DNA of 64,000 bases from Pratylenchus scribneri (taxonomy: Eukaryota > Nematoda > Chromadorea > Rhabditida > Pratylenchidae), in assembly GCA_030063045.1 (NCBI GenBank), contig JAQSEB010000173.1:310001-374000 (forward strand). Direction: 5' to 3'. The notes beneath the pieces were generated by a model that worked only from the letters and a program-made list of their open reading frames with translations, did not search any database and was not told the DNA's origin. The translations under genes were made by a program, and so were the position numbers. Positions 20,770-31,100 of this stretch are shown here, piece by piece. Numbering within the stretch: position 1 is the stretch's first letter; each line of letters opens with the position of its first letter.

Positions 20770-21909
20770 CTACACAATTGCGCTTTCATGAATCCATTCC
20801 GCGTCTGGATAACCAATAAATTTGACAAGTGCTTCTTTGGTCCCATCAGGGAGCTTTCTCTTTCTTAGAATTTTTTCAATCCTATATTCTGTAGCAGCTT
20901 CTTTCCGAACATGAGACAGTTCTTCACCATAGAATGTCCCCTTGAATTTCTCTCCCTTCTCATCTCGAATTTTGTAACGTATAGGTTTTGATTGATCCTT
21001 GACAGTGTCAATTTCCAAAATTTCATCGGACCATGATGGAATGTATCCCTTTTCAAAAATGCCTTTTCCTCGACTCATCCGTACAAAATCACCCTTCTTG
21101 AATTTCGGCTTGGATATGTGCTTTTTCGTCGAAAATTCATCCCCATATATTGTTTTCCAGACATGTTGAGCATTTTTAAAATTTACATCCACAGGGCACA
21201 TTCCATGTACTCGACTTTTTGAGTGATTAATTCCATCAGCAATTTTTTGTAGCACCTCCACCCAATTGAGTCTTTTGTTCTGTGAAAAATAACGGTACAA
21301 GCGTTGTTTCAAATTTTGAATTGCCCGTTCAGCAACCCATGCCTTATTATAAGCAGAAGAGGCCTGATGTTTTTGTATATCTTCTCTTTCGAAAAATTCT
21401 TTAAGTTGTTTATTTCGAAATTCTGTGCCCAAATCGGAATAGATAGAGAAGGGTTTGATACCGGTTTCCCTTTCAATTTGCTCAATCAATTGTTCAAATC
21501 CTCGGACCATTTCTTCCGACTTTTTGCTGCGCAAGGGAACGACAAATATGCGCTTGGAAAGAACATCGATTGCCAACAAGATGTACTTGTATCCACCATT
21601 GCTTCGGCTCAAGGAAGACATGTCTGCTAAATCCACTGATACATCGGTCATAAAACCTGCAGCGATGGTCTTTTGTTTCGGAAAATGCACTCTACGAGGG
21701 CGCATAAGAGTATAGACGCGATGTCCCTGCAAATAGAATTGTACATCTCTTTTGCTTATTGATGGATTTATTTGCTTTTTAGCCTCTTGCCAAAGTCGAT
21801 CCACTCCTGCGTAAGCGGCAGCTGAATTTGGGTCATTATAAAGTTTGTCCAATTTTTTGTGTAGTCTCTCTTGTGCGGTGGCTCTTTCGCTTTCCTTTCT
21901 ATCATTCAT
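20770..21909 (-). CDS. INT: DDE integrase with C-terminal chromodomain
   Basis: 379 aa. Catalytic residues D93 (SVDLADM), D159 (YSDLGTEF) and E194 (WVAERAI) sit in an RNase H-like core of retroviral integrase type. Residues about 50-75 have the ISKRDVQFYLQGH block common to Polinton integrases. After an SH3-like region, residues about 340-379 form a chromodomain (YRIEKILRKR, then LVKFIGYPDAEWI). Known: it cuts and joins the element ends and makes the 6-bp duplication; a chromodomain can steer insertion to modified histones. The start overlaps the previous stop as ATGA. The core appears intact. Confidence 0.94.
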   Translation of the reverse strand: MNDRKESERATAQERLHKKLDKLYNDPNSAAAYAGVDRLWQEAKKQINPSISKRDVQFYLQGHRVYTLMRPRRVHFPKQKTIAAGFMTDVSVDLADMSSLSRSNGGYKYILLAIDVLSKRIFVVPLRSKKSEEMVRGFEQLIEQIERETGIKPFSIYSDLGTEFRNKQLKEFFEREDIQKHQASSAYNKAWVAERAIQNLKQRLYRYFSQNKRLNWVEVLQKIADGINHSKSRVHGMCPVDVNFKNAQHVWKTIYGDEFSTKKHISKPKFKKGDFVRMSRGKGIFEKGYIPSWSDEILEIDTVKDQSKPIRYKIRDEKGEKFKGTFYGEELSHVRKEAATEYRIEKILRKRKLPDGTKEALVKFIGYPDAEWIHESAIV

Positions 21910-23162
21910 TTTTTATTTCTTTTAATGGAGACAATTTCTTGACTAATTGATTCCGCTTTTCGTTTAGATGGTCTCGTAAGTGAAGGGACTGCTATTGGCA
22001 ATGTTTGTTGTTGTCTAGATGTACTGGCAGGCAATGCCAAATTTGCGGGTTTAGATTTTTTCACGGGAACAACCTCTACGCCCAATTTTCCAGTCTTTCG
22101 TTTCTTTATCCCAGCAGTGACGACTCGAATTATGTCTGGATCAAATTTTTGCCTTCTTACAGGCGGTGCCGGCAATGCAAGTGGAGAAAATGGAGCTTGC
22201 AATGCTTCTTGAATATCTGATGAGGGCAGCGGCTGCGATTGAAATGATTGTTGAATAGAAGCCGTAGGCCTTTGAGTGGCCCAATGAATTCTTGCAGCTG
22301 TTTTCCTTTGAATTTGGTTAGGAGGATAAGGAGCCCATTTTCGGAATTTTTTCGCGTCAGCTGTTGGCATCATTTTCAAATTAGATTTTTGTTGAATGGC
22401 TAGCGATTGCCGAGATGTTGAGGGAACATTAGGATCTAACTCTTCGTTTTCTATGGCAAGGGCATTATTGGAATTCGATTGTTGGTGTAGTTGTAAATGT
22501 CTTCTTCGATTTCTCACAAATCTAGCCTTCAATAAATTTGTGTTTCCCCCATTATTCGTTTCAACCAAACGCCATTTTTTGGGGGCAAATTGCCTTTCAC
22601 TGCCTTTTCGTTTCTTTCCTCTACTTGTTTGTTGCTGTTGTTCTATTGTCTGTACAGATTGAATAAAAGGTGTAGGAACTGGGGCTGAAGTGGCCTCGGA
22701 TGGTGGAGGTGATGAACGTGCATCTTCAAATACTTCATCCTCTTGATCCATTTGATTGTTGCTGTTTCCTTCTGTATTAGGATCATTAAGTCTTCTCCTT
22801 ATATTTCTTCTTGTCCCCAAATTTTCATTTCTCCTTCCCTGTCTTGATGTGGGGGGCATTCTTCTTGGTTCCGTTTCCATCATAATTTCATCATCACTCC
22901 CGTCCCCATTTCCTGTCTTCATAATCAATCGAAGGCCATTGGCCAATTCAACACGTGTTGGGCGTTTTTCTCGTTCATTTCTCAAATTCAAATAACGTCT
23001 CAATTGTTGATTATAATGTAAATTTTTTGCTGATGCATTCGCTCTCTCTTTTCTAACTTTTTCTAATTCATGACGTGCAAAATCGAGATTCGGCTCACCG
23101 GTATCTGTGGAGACCATTCCATGCCATATATCTTGAGGAACTAGGACGAGTTTATTGGCCAT
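21906..23162 (-). CDS. Basic, largely disordered Polinton protein of unknown role
   Basis: 418 aa. Residues 1-75 look folded (begins MANKLVLVPQDIWHGMV; contains LHYNQQLRRYLNLRNEREKR) and resemble the N-terminus of proteins often found between ATPase and integrase in Polintons. The rest is rich in Gln, Arg, Pro, Asn and Ser with several basic patches (GKKRKG, GIKKRKTGK, KRKAES) that could be nuclear signals or bind DNA. The stop TGA overlaps the integrase start in ATGA, and the start lies only 20 nt after the preceding gene. Confidence 0.7.
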   Translation of the reverse strand: MANKLVLVPQDIWHGMVSTDTGEPNLDFARHELEKVRKERANASAKNLHYNQQLRRYLNLRNEREKRPTRVELANGLRLIMKTGNGDGSDDEIMMETEPRRMPPTSRQGRRNENLGTRRNIRRRLNDPNTEGNSNNQMDQEDEVFEDARSSPPPSEATSAPVPTPFIQSVQTIEQQQQTSRGKKRKGSERQFAPKKWRLVETNNGGNTNLLKARFVRNRRRHLQLHQQSNSNNALAIENEELDPNVPSTSRQSLAIQQKSNLKMMPTADAKKFRKWAPYPPNQIQRKTAARIHWATQRPTASIQQSFQSQPLPSSDIQEALQAPFSPLALPAPPVRRQKFDPDIIRVVTAGIKKRKTGKLGVEVVPVKKSKPANLALPASTSRQQQTLPIAVPSLTRPSKRKAESISQEIVSIKRNKK

Positions 23163-23182
23163 TTTATTTTGTTTAAAAAATA

Positions 23183-23590
23183 TTATTCGTTTGAAATGCT
23201 ATTGGTGTTCCGGTCTCCTCTGTTAAATGCGTAACGAGCCAACTCAATAAGAACAGGAGTAAGAAGCGCAGCAAAAACGCCACCAAATCCGCTGCCTCTT
23301 TGAACCAAAATTTTGCGGGCTCCTCGTTCACTTCTGGCACGACTTAAGCGACGAACAAAATCAGCATATGGAAGCAGTCGCTTCTTTTGACGAGTTGTTA
23401 GTTTGAATCTCGATTTAACAATATTCAAGCAAATTTCGGCGAGTGCCAAAAGTTGATCGGTTGCAGCTGGTTTTAATAATTTTCTTTTTTTATTTTCCGA
23501 TTTTGTACTAGCAAGTTGATGGAGAAATTGGGAATTATTGCATACAATGGGACTTATTTCGGCTTGTTTTGCAAATGATTTACAAGCCAT
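23183..23590 (-). CDS. Small basic protein with hydrophobic C-terminal segment
   Basis: 135 aa from the Met at 23590; the frame is open further up to 23671 but that part overlaps the ATPase deeply. A basic helical region (KSENKKRKLL, RFKLTTRQKKRLL, RRLSRARSERGARK) leads to a Gly-rich turn (GSGFGG) and a hydrophobic helix (FAALLTPVLIELARYAF). Known: Polintons commonly encode a small protein of this layout beside the ATPase; it resembles core or capsid-lining proteins, with unproven function. The start overlaps the end of the ATPase by 11 nt. Confidence 0.72.
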   Translation of the reverse strand: MACKSFAKQAEISPIVCNNSQFLHQLASTKSENKKRKLLKPAATDQLLALAEICLNIVKSRFKLTTRQKKRLLPYADFVRRLSRARSERGARKILVQRGSGFGGVFAALLTPVLIELARYAFNRGDRNTNSISNE

Positions 23591-24236
23591 TTTTTGGTGT
23601 GAAAATAATTTTTTCTTCGTCGTCTTTAAATATGTTTGTGCGTAGCTTAAATAGTGGATCGGAACCAGCATGCATATCCAATAGCAAATATCCGTATGGT
23701 TTTAATGTAGCTTGTCGATAAGCGTCCAAGAAAAAATCCAATTGTCTTGGATAAAGTTGCACACCGATATTCCGTACCGAGAGGATTGCATTTGGAGAAC
23801 GCATGATAACCAAATATTGTGAATTTTGACGTGCAACGCGAATTTTTCGATCGAATAAATTTTGGGTGACAAATACGACGGCAAAGTTTTGATGATGCGA
23901 TTTGGCAGTGAATAATTGGTTCAAATATTTTTCATCAATTGACAAAAGCAAATCATCCAAAACGAGTAAAAGTGGTTTTGGCATTCTCTTGATCAGGTCC
24001 TCGGGAGGAACACCGGAATAGACACTTACTCCTGATTTTTGCAAAACTGGAACTAGGCTGCTCATTTCCCCAAAACAATAGAGAATACTCTTTGGTGAAG
24101 GTTCAATCAAACTGGATGCTTCCATAATAAATTTATGAAGGAATGTTGATTTGCCTGAACTGCTTGGACCCGTTATAACCATTCCAAAAGGGAGTTTCAG
24201 TTTTAAATCTTTATCATTAAAAGATGGAAGTTCCAT
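23580..24236 (-). CDS. ATP: Genome-packaging ATPase (FtsK/HerA type)
   Basis: 218 aa from the Met at 24236; an in-frame upstream Met exists at 24260 but the family start fits MELPSF. Walker A GPSSSGKST at 23-31 and Walker B LLLVLDD at 89-95 are intact, followed by VVFVTQN as sensor strand and an Arg-rich DRKIRVARQN segment. Known: it pumps element DNA into capsids. First in a tightly packed run with the next three genes. Confidence 0.94.
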   Translation of the reverse strand: MELPSFNDKDLKLKLPFGMVITGPSSSGKSTFLHKFIMEASSLIEPSPKSILYCFGEMSSLVPVLQKSGVSVYSGVPPEDLIKRMPKPLLLVLDDLLLSIDEKYLNQLFTAKSHHQNFAVVFVTQNLFDRKIRVARQNSQYLVIMRSPNAILSVRNIGVQLYPRQLDFFLDAYRQATLKPYGYLLLDMHAGSDPLFKLRTNIFKDDEEKIIFTPKNGL

Positions 24237-24353
24237 TGAAAAAAATATAATAATTGGCAAAATGAGAAGGAAGGAAGGAAATTTTGTGAATTATTTTAAA
24301 TAATGAAATTATAGAATGGGGGATGATTAATGAGGAAAATGTCATTTGGATAT

Positions 24354-25333
24354 TTATTTAGTCAATTTTGGAGTAATTGAAGCGATTGCAGCATTTTCTT
24401 CAGCCTCCATTTCCATAGCCTGATCCTTCAATTGTTGAACTTTCTCTGCTTGATTGGGAAGACCGGCTGTGGCAGCATTCAGACTTTCAAAAAAAGCATC
24501 TAATTCAGCGAAGCCCGGAAGTGTTTCACTACCTGATTGAGCGGCCTGTGGCTCCAATGTTCCATCATCACTTTTGTTCGGCATTTCCAACATTGCTTGT
24601 GATTGTTGCTGCTCCATCGGTTCATTTTGTTTCTGCAATGGGTTTGGATGTGAAATTTCAGAATCGACAAGTGCTTCTGCCTTTTTTGGACTGCTCAACA
24701 ATATTTGGTTGTCTGCTCTTCGTTTCAATTCTTCATAACGTTCTTCAATAAAAAGTTTGTAGTATGGTGGGAAGCAGTTCAGATCATCTTTCATTGCCTC
24801 ATATTGCTTCTCCAGATAATCAAATGCAGCTTTGATTGGTCTTTTGCCTTGATCAAACACACTGTGCAACTCAGAAAGATCAGCCATAAATTTTTCAACA
24901 TTTTGCTTCTTTTTTCCGTTCTCTTCTTCATCACTTTGACAAACTGGTTTCTCCTGATTATGTGGTATGTTGAAAACGCGTCCACGGTTTCGTAACTAAA
25001 ATTATTATTGACAATTTTTTATACATTCTATCATTAACTCACTCTAAAGAAGCAATGGCCTGGAAGTTCTCGAATCGTGTCAAATGCAATGAAGCGAGAG
25101 CCTTTGATTCGGTTGCAAAAAATGATGAGTCCCTCATTTGTGACCACAAAATCCATCTCCACCTCGGTTGCCTTACATTCGCGACATTTGCCGACACAAT
25201 CAAATGGGATGAATCTTGGCTCAGTGAAACGTTCTTTGGCAAAAACATTTACTCCATTTTTGAGAACAGCAAAATCAATTTCCGGCAGAATTTGTTGAAT
25301 CAATCCTTTTTTATCGTTCATGTTGAGAGCCAT
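24354..25333 (-). CDS. Two-exon Polinton protein of unknown function, 310 aa
   Basis: Exons 25333-25043 and 24995-24354, phase 0. The first exon encodes a folded-looking domain with a possible metal site (CVGKCREC, later FCN) and several beta-type strands (VEMDFVVTNEGLIIFCNRI). The second exon has an acidic-basic linker (SDEEENGKKK), a helical region (about 130-185) and a Gln/Glu-rich tail. The stop TAA lies inside an AAATAAAT poly(A) signal. I do not recognise it. Its place upstream of the ATPase run hints at a structural or packaging role, but nothing in the sequence proves this. Confidence 0.65.
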
Positions 25334-25666
25334 AATTAATTTATTTGAAGGAAATTAATTTTAGGACGAAATTTTTTCTAAATTCAAGAATGATTTTTCA
25401 ATTTCAAGAGAAATCTCGAATCGCAACCAAAAAAGGAAATTTACGGTAGCAATAATAGGCCACGCCTCTTCTTTATTATATATTTTCCACCAATGCACAA
25501 TTTTGCATCGCTTTGTTGTTTAGCTCCTCCCACTTGCTCAGATGTTTATCTCCAGTAATTTCTCCCTTTCATTTGTTTTTCAATTCTAGAAGCTAGACAG
25601 TAGCTTTTTATTTTACATTTTCTTCCTTTTTTTGAAAAATTAATTTCAATCTTTTTTTTTTAGAAA

Positions 25667-26613
25667 ATGAAACAAACTAAAATAACCCAGTTTTTCCTAT
25701 CCACAACAATTGCCACCCAGGTCAATGGAGATGAGGACTTGGGAAAGGAACACATAGGGGAATATTGCATATATTCCCCAAAGTCCCCTTATTATTGTTT
25801 GGGCCAAAAGTAAGATTTTGAATAAATTTTGAAGCATTTTTATTTTCCTTTTTATTAGATCCAATGAGAAAGCAACATTAATTTACGAGCACATGCTCGA
25901 CGAGGACTACCAAACGTATGAACCAAACTCTCCATCGGTAATAATTTAAATTTACAATAAAGAAGAATAACAAATTTTTAGATTAAAACTTGGCCATCCG
26001 ATTTGGAATTGGACGACATTGATTCAGATGGTGATCAGAAAATGGACGATGATGGAGCAAACAACGGGTAATAAAAATTTTTTGTAAATCAACTCTTTTG
26101 TTTTTTTTTAAAGAGGAATCAATTGCGAAGATGAAATGGAACAACAATTCGAGGATGAGTACGAACCAAGCAATGGGTAATAAAACATTTTCCTTAAACT
26201 GAAATCATTTCTTTCACTTTTTTCTAGCCCGATTATCTTCAATTCGCCACCGGCGTCACCGGATCCTTCTCCATCCCCTTCGCCTTTTGTGTTTTCGGAT
26301 GGGCCAGAGGAGACCACCAAACATTACCCGTCAGAAGAATCCATGGATGAAGTGCCGGATGAATCGATGGATGAAGTAAGACGCCTTTATCCAATTCCCC
26401 CTTTGTCTGACCGCTTTTATTATTTTTCCTCATAAACCCCCAATTTTTTTAAATTATTTAATTTTATTTAAAAATGACCTTTTATTTAAAAATATTGAAT
26501 AAATTCCTTTTTTAAAAAAATAAAATATTTTGAAAATGTGTATTTTAAAAAAATAATTCTTCCCCATTTCTTCTGAGATTGCTGACAGCATCCATCAAAG
26601 GGTGACCCTATAA
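25667..26613 (+). CDS. Acidic protein starting with a PCNA-interacting (PIP) box
   Basis: Exons 25667-25809, 25859-25937, 25982-26067, 26114-26176 and 26228-26375 have agreeing phases. A last exon 26578-26613 keeps the frame and ends in TAA, but this 3' end is uncertain (the segment after 26668 could also be used). The protein begins MKQTKITQFFLSTT: QTKITQFF is an exact Q-x-x-I-x-x-F-F PIP box preceded by Lys. The rest is acidic and disordered (DLELDDIDSDGD, SPDPSPSPSP, repeats of SMDEVPDE). Known: PIP boxes dock on the front face of PCNA. Inference: it may recruit the host clamp for element replication or repair, or block PCNA partners. Confidence 0.68.
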
Positions 26614-26756
26614 GAATAATTTTTATTTTTAATATCCAATTTTTTCCCTTACTTCATTCCCGAAAAGTGGAAACAGACATTCCCAGCATTGAAATTCGAG
26701 GGGAGGAGGCCGGGGGGCGAATATGTAGGAAGCGATCTATATTGTGTTTATTTTAT
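26614..26756. other. Convergent gap between PIP-box and membrane-protein genes
   Basis: Contains an in-frame-looking but unproven coding stretch (VETDIPSIEIRGEE in one frame) with a GC-rich GGGGAGGAGGCCGGGGGGCG core, and AT-rich TTTATT repeats that can serve as minus-strand AATAAA signals. Confidence 0.4.
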
Positions 26757-27292
26757 TTATTTTATTCCCTTTCCCTTACCCGTAATTTGCTCCCTCAAAC
26801 GCTGGCCATCGCGACTAAGAAAAGCTTCACCAGCATCTAGAAATATGAGTATTTTTTTGTTTAATTTTCTTAGCTTACCAGCAGAGCGATTGCGACGGGG
26901 CCCCTCGCGGCATTGATTGTTGCGCAAGCGACGATAGATAGGGCGAAAAATTGCCAAAAATGCCGGAACCAACTAGGGAAAGGGAGTGGTATTCGGAGGA
27001 AATATTGATTGTATAAGGATTAACAAACCTGTGCTAGCAAAACCAAAATTACCAAAAGGTATAGGAAGAAAAATGGGAAGAAGAGTCCATCATTTGGACC
27101 TGGGCCTTCACCAGCAGCCAAATAGTGCTCAATGTCCCCCACTGATTCATGGACACACATAATCGGTTTGGAATATAAATCGGGTCGGTAACAATTGGTT
27201 TTTGCCAAAGGGCAAATACAATTATCAACTGGGACCCAAGGAATATTAGAAGGGAAAAATAATTCAGCTTCGGTTGTGGTAATGTTTTCCAT
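26757..27292 (-). CDS. Small single-pass membrane protein, three exons
   Basis: Exons 27292-27029, 26972-26879, 26836-26757 agree in phase: 145 aa. The N-terminal 70 residues are extracellular in style with four cysteines (NCICPLAKTNC, PIMC) and a Gly-Pro stretch. A long hydrophobic helix (about 71-100, FFPFFFLYLLVILVLLAQL continuing through the first junction) is followed by a strongly basic tail (RPIYRRLRNNQCREGPRRNR). There is no cleavable signal peptide, so insertion may be by the internal anchor. Family not recognised; the size rules out a full fusion protein. A TATA box lies about 60 nt upstream. Confidence 0.6.
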
Positions 27293-27346
27293 TTTTTAAT
27301 GGGTGGAATTGTGATCAAATGTGTTAGCATGCAAAATTCACATCAC

Positions 27347-27354
27347 TTATATAC
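27347..27354 (-). promoter_or_regulatory. TATA box of the right-end membrane-protein gene
   Basis: TATATAAG on the minus strand, about 55 nt before the start at 27292. A GC-box-like GGGCGGAGG lies about 100 nt further upstream. Confidence 0.55.
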
Positions 27355-27706
27355 CCTGAGGGCAGGCACAAAAACATCTGGCCATTTTTGCTTTATCAGA
27401 TCTTTAATTCATTTTCCATCCAAAATGATCAGATAATTTTAGCTCTTCCCATTATTCCTCCGCCCTTTCCAGCATATGGGAAAGATTATAAATGCACAAA
27501 AAGAATAAATAAATCCTCCCATGCCATTTAAAAATTTTCTTAATCCCCACAAATGTTTATTTTGCCCATCTCGTTCTTTCTATATATAATCCCCTTTTTA
27601 TAATTTGCCGTCCACCGAATTCCTTCAATCCTTAATCTTGATGGGAAATAAATTTGATCTTTCCTTTCCTTTTAGCTATTGTTTATCCGTCCATTCTTTT
27701 TCAAAA

Positions 27707-27919
27707 ATTACCGCCAAAATTTAAAAAAATCATCCCAAAAAATATTGCCATCTCCAATTTAACCAAATCCATCTTTAGGGAACCGTCAGAAAGAAAAAGG
27801 CCGCATATAGAGCCCAAAGGTTTCGGATTCTTAATCCTCTCAAAGGAAAATGTAATCCGACACCTTTGGGCTTTATATGCGGCCTTTTTTCTTCTGACGC
27901 TCCCTTGACTTTAGCTGCT
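27707..27919 (-). repeat. Right terminal inverted repeat of the Polinton
   Basis: Inverted partner of 2360-2573. It holds the same internal palindrome (about 27777-27909), with its loop in the opposite orientation as expected for an inverted copy. Confidence 0.93.
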
Positions 27920-27925
27920 GCAATC
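27920..27925. repeat. Right target-site duplication GCAATC
   Basis: Exact copy of 2354-2359, directly after the element's terminal GCTGCT. Confidence 0.95.
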
Positions 27926-28123
27926 TTATCTTTTATAGCATTTCTGATTGATGATTTACGAAAAATTTTTTAAGAATTTTAAGAAGAAAATGAGTTTTTA
28001 ATTTATAACCGAAATTAAATATGATAGTGGGCAGTTTATTTTATAAGTTCATTTAATAAGTATTAATGACATTTGATTTTTGATTGAAATTTAAATATTT
28101 GTATTTATTCTTACATATTAAAG

Positions 28124-31100
28124 GAAAAATTACTGATGCTGAACGATGCAAATACTTTCCCGAAAAATGCAGATGGCTTAAATATCAGCATGGAAATGTT
28201 TGCATTAATAACAACTATATTTTCTGTGGTAAAATTTTTTATAAATAAAAATTTCTTCATTTTTTTGTGTTCGGTGGCTAGAATTTCGTATTATAATAGA
28301 AAGATCATCATTAATTATCCCTTGTTTATTTTATTTTTCGACTAATTATGCATTATTTCATGGTTGGCCCTCATCCTCCCCCTACCTCGTCTTTGTCCCT
28401 GGGGCAGTCAGAGCTTTTTTTTGTCTTCGTCTCCCGTACCCGAAAATTCAGAAGCCATTCCTCGAATCTCCACTCCCCCCTCCCTCCTCACGAGACCGCG
28501 GGGGAAATTTCGACGATTTTTTTGAAAAAATCAACCTTTCTTTATTTTCTTCCATCTTTTTCATTTTATATAATTCTGGATAAAAAAATGAAAGATGAAA
28601 TTAAAGTTGCAAAGTTCCCAAAATTTCTAATTCCCTCAGCCCCATCATCCGTCCCTGGAAGTTTGGAAAATCCCCGTCTCCATTCCTGAAAGTCTTCTCG
28701 CGAATTCCCCTTTTCCGTAAATAGCAACTCGGAAGCATGGAGGCCTAATTAGTTTATTCAGAAATTTGAAATTTTTAAAAATTTATAAACCGATAATAAT
28801 TAATTCAATTCAATTAGTGAAAACCCAATGCCAAATTCATGTTTCACATAATCAATAACCTTTTAAATACACGTTTTTAGGACCAAATAATATAAATATT
28901 TTTTTGAAAAAATGGGATTCAAATGATATTATTAGAGAATGGATTTATATTTATATTGATGAAAAATACTGAAATATTGATGAAAAATCGCACAAGAAAA
29001 TATGACAAAAAATAGGCCAAATTTTTATGAAATATTGATGATAATTTTTTTATAAAACCGATATTTTTTAACAAAAATTTAAAAAATGTCTTTTTCATTA
29101 CGCTCATCAGTTATACAGTAAATTAACATTTTTAGGTTTTTAAAAAATTTAATATTCATTTACAAAAAATGAAATTACATTGATAAATTTTTCAAAAAAT
29201 GCCCAAAATCATTTTTTTCACTATATTTTTTCAAAAACTAAAAAGAGAAAAAATCATCAATCTTCAAAATATTGACGAAAATATTCAAAATTTGCTAAAA
29301 AAGTGCCAAAATTTTGTTAAATAATGACAAAAAATATCATGAAAATAAGCAAAAATATTGAATTGAATGTTTTATTTTTTCAATTTATTTTAAATTAGCA
29401 AATATAATATGATTTCAATAAAAATCGGTTCTCTAGATATTATTATTCATAATCTACCATTTAATATATCTCACAGACAAATGGTATTTGGTTTTTGAGT
29501 TTAAAAATCTTTCTTTTTTTTCGACAAATTATTTTTCCCTTACTACGAAAATTTAGGTTTCTTTGAAAAAATTTTAAAATCGCAAATTTAAATCAGAAAT
29601 TACGGAAACATTTTACAATTAAATATTTTTAGCTGATAATAAGGAAGAAAATGTTTGTAAAGATCCTGTTTACAAAATAGTTGGTTGTGAATGGTCATCA
29701 AAATTTGGACAATGTTATTATGCAGCTGACAAAATTTGTGGTATTTTTTAATATAATTCAATAAATTACAAAATTAAATTTGTGCTATCCAACACACCTT
29801 CTTAATCGTAAATAGAATAAATTATTCAAATTTATGTTTGAATATTTTAAATTTCGAATAATGTTTATTGATCATTTTTAGTCACAAAGCTATTCCAAAA
29901 TTATTTCAATGAATAAAAATAAAATAACAATGGCAATTTTATATCTATTTACATTCAATATTTATTATGAACACCGATTATAATATTTTTCTTTCCAATT
30001 ATCATATTTTCATGTAAAATTATAATTTAATAATTCCTAATAAATTTTGATGAAAGAATTGAAAATAAAATTATTAAAAAAATTATCTTTTTTCCACCAA
30101 GCTATCTTCTCTAAATACATTTACATTTGCAATTTTATCTTCTTTTTTTTCAGAGAAGATAAAAAAGGAAGACATTTGTAAAAAAATGGAATATCAAGGA
30201 TGTAAATGGTCTCAATCGGGGCAATGCTTCAATCCGATGGATATAAATTTTTGTGGTATTTAATTTTATATATGGGTATAAGGAAATATAAACGTTTTAG
30301 TTTATTATTTTAACAATGAATTTTTGATAGAAAACATGCAAATATCTATTCAATTAGTCGCAATGAAAATGAGTTAGATTTATGCATATAAAACAAAGAA
30401 TTGTTTAAAAATTTACGTTCATCCAATAATGTAACTAACTCCGCTATATTCACATTTTATGAGCAGAGATTATTTTCGGGTTATTTTTTGCCTATCTAGT
30501 TCGTTCCTTACAATAATCTATTAAAGTTGAGAATTTTAGTTCGGCCAAATTCGGCTACAAACTAGCAGTACGGGAAAAATTTTTCGGCTCATTTTATTGC
30601 CTGGCCAGTTCAACTGGTCCCTAGCATAATATATTTGAGAAATTTAGATAAATTTTATCGCGATTTGATTGTTATAAAATATCAATGAATATTTTTTGCT
30701 AAATATATTATTAATTACTTTATTCCTAGAAAATATCTTAAAAATTTTTCATTTGAATTTTATATTTTGTTAAGAAACTTAATGAGTGAGAAAGAAAATC
30801 CCGAAAAAATCTACTCATATCAGATAGGTTAATATCGACCTGAAATCCATTTCTGCTTTTGATAAAAAGAAAAAAATGCTAAATTTATTCTTTTTGCAGG
30901 TGATTTAAAAGATGAATATATATGTAACGAAATGGTAACTCGAAACTGTTCATGGGTGCGTAGTGGTGAATATTGTTATAATTTTACTGCAGAAGGCAAT
31001 CCTAATGACATATGTGGTAATTTTTTACGAAAATATCCAACGGGGTCATGGAAATTATTGGTTAAATAAAATTTGTCAATCCAAATTTATCTTTATCACG

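Larger units (their letters stand above)
2360..27919. mobile_element. Polinton/Maverick DNA transposon, full length
   Basis: Seen: the first ten bases AGCAGCTAAA at 2360 are the exact reverse complement of the last ten at 27910-27919, and the inverted repeat continues for about 213 bp. GCAATC sits directly outside both ends, giving a perfect 6-bp target duplication. Inside are family B polymerase, DDE integrase, packaging ATPase, adenain-like protease and capsid genes. Known: this gene set, a 6-bp duplication and 5'-AG termini define Polintons/Mavericks, which are usually 15-25 kb, so this one is at the long end. Most core genes are on the minus strand, and the plus-strand genes are accessory. 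Intact ends and mostly open reading frames argue for a fairly recent insertion; one in-frame stop in the major capsid gene is the only clear lesion. Confidence 0.97.

Noticed and set aside
23591..23671. Upstream start for the 135-aa protein
   Set aside because: The extra 27 residues overlap the ATPase deeply; the Met at 23590 fits the family layout and gives only an 11-nt overlap.
27654..27908. 84-codon frame over the right terminal repeat
   Set aside because: Mirror of the left repeat; no gene features.
28348..28689. 113-codon open frame in the GC-richer patch right of the Polinton
   Set aside because: Low-complexity Pro/Ser content and no motif; more likely part of an unknown repeat.
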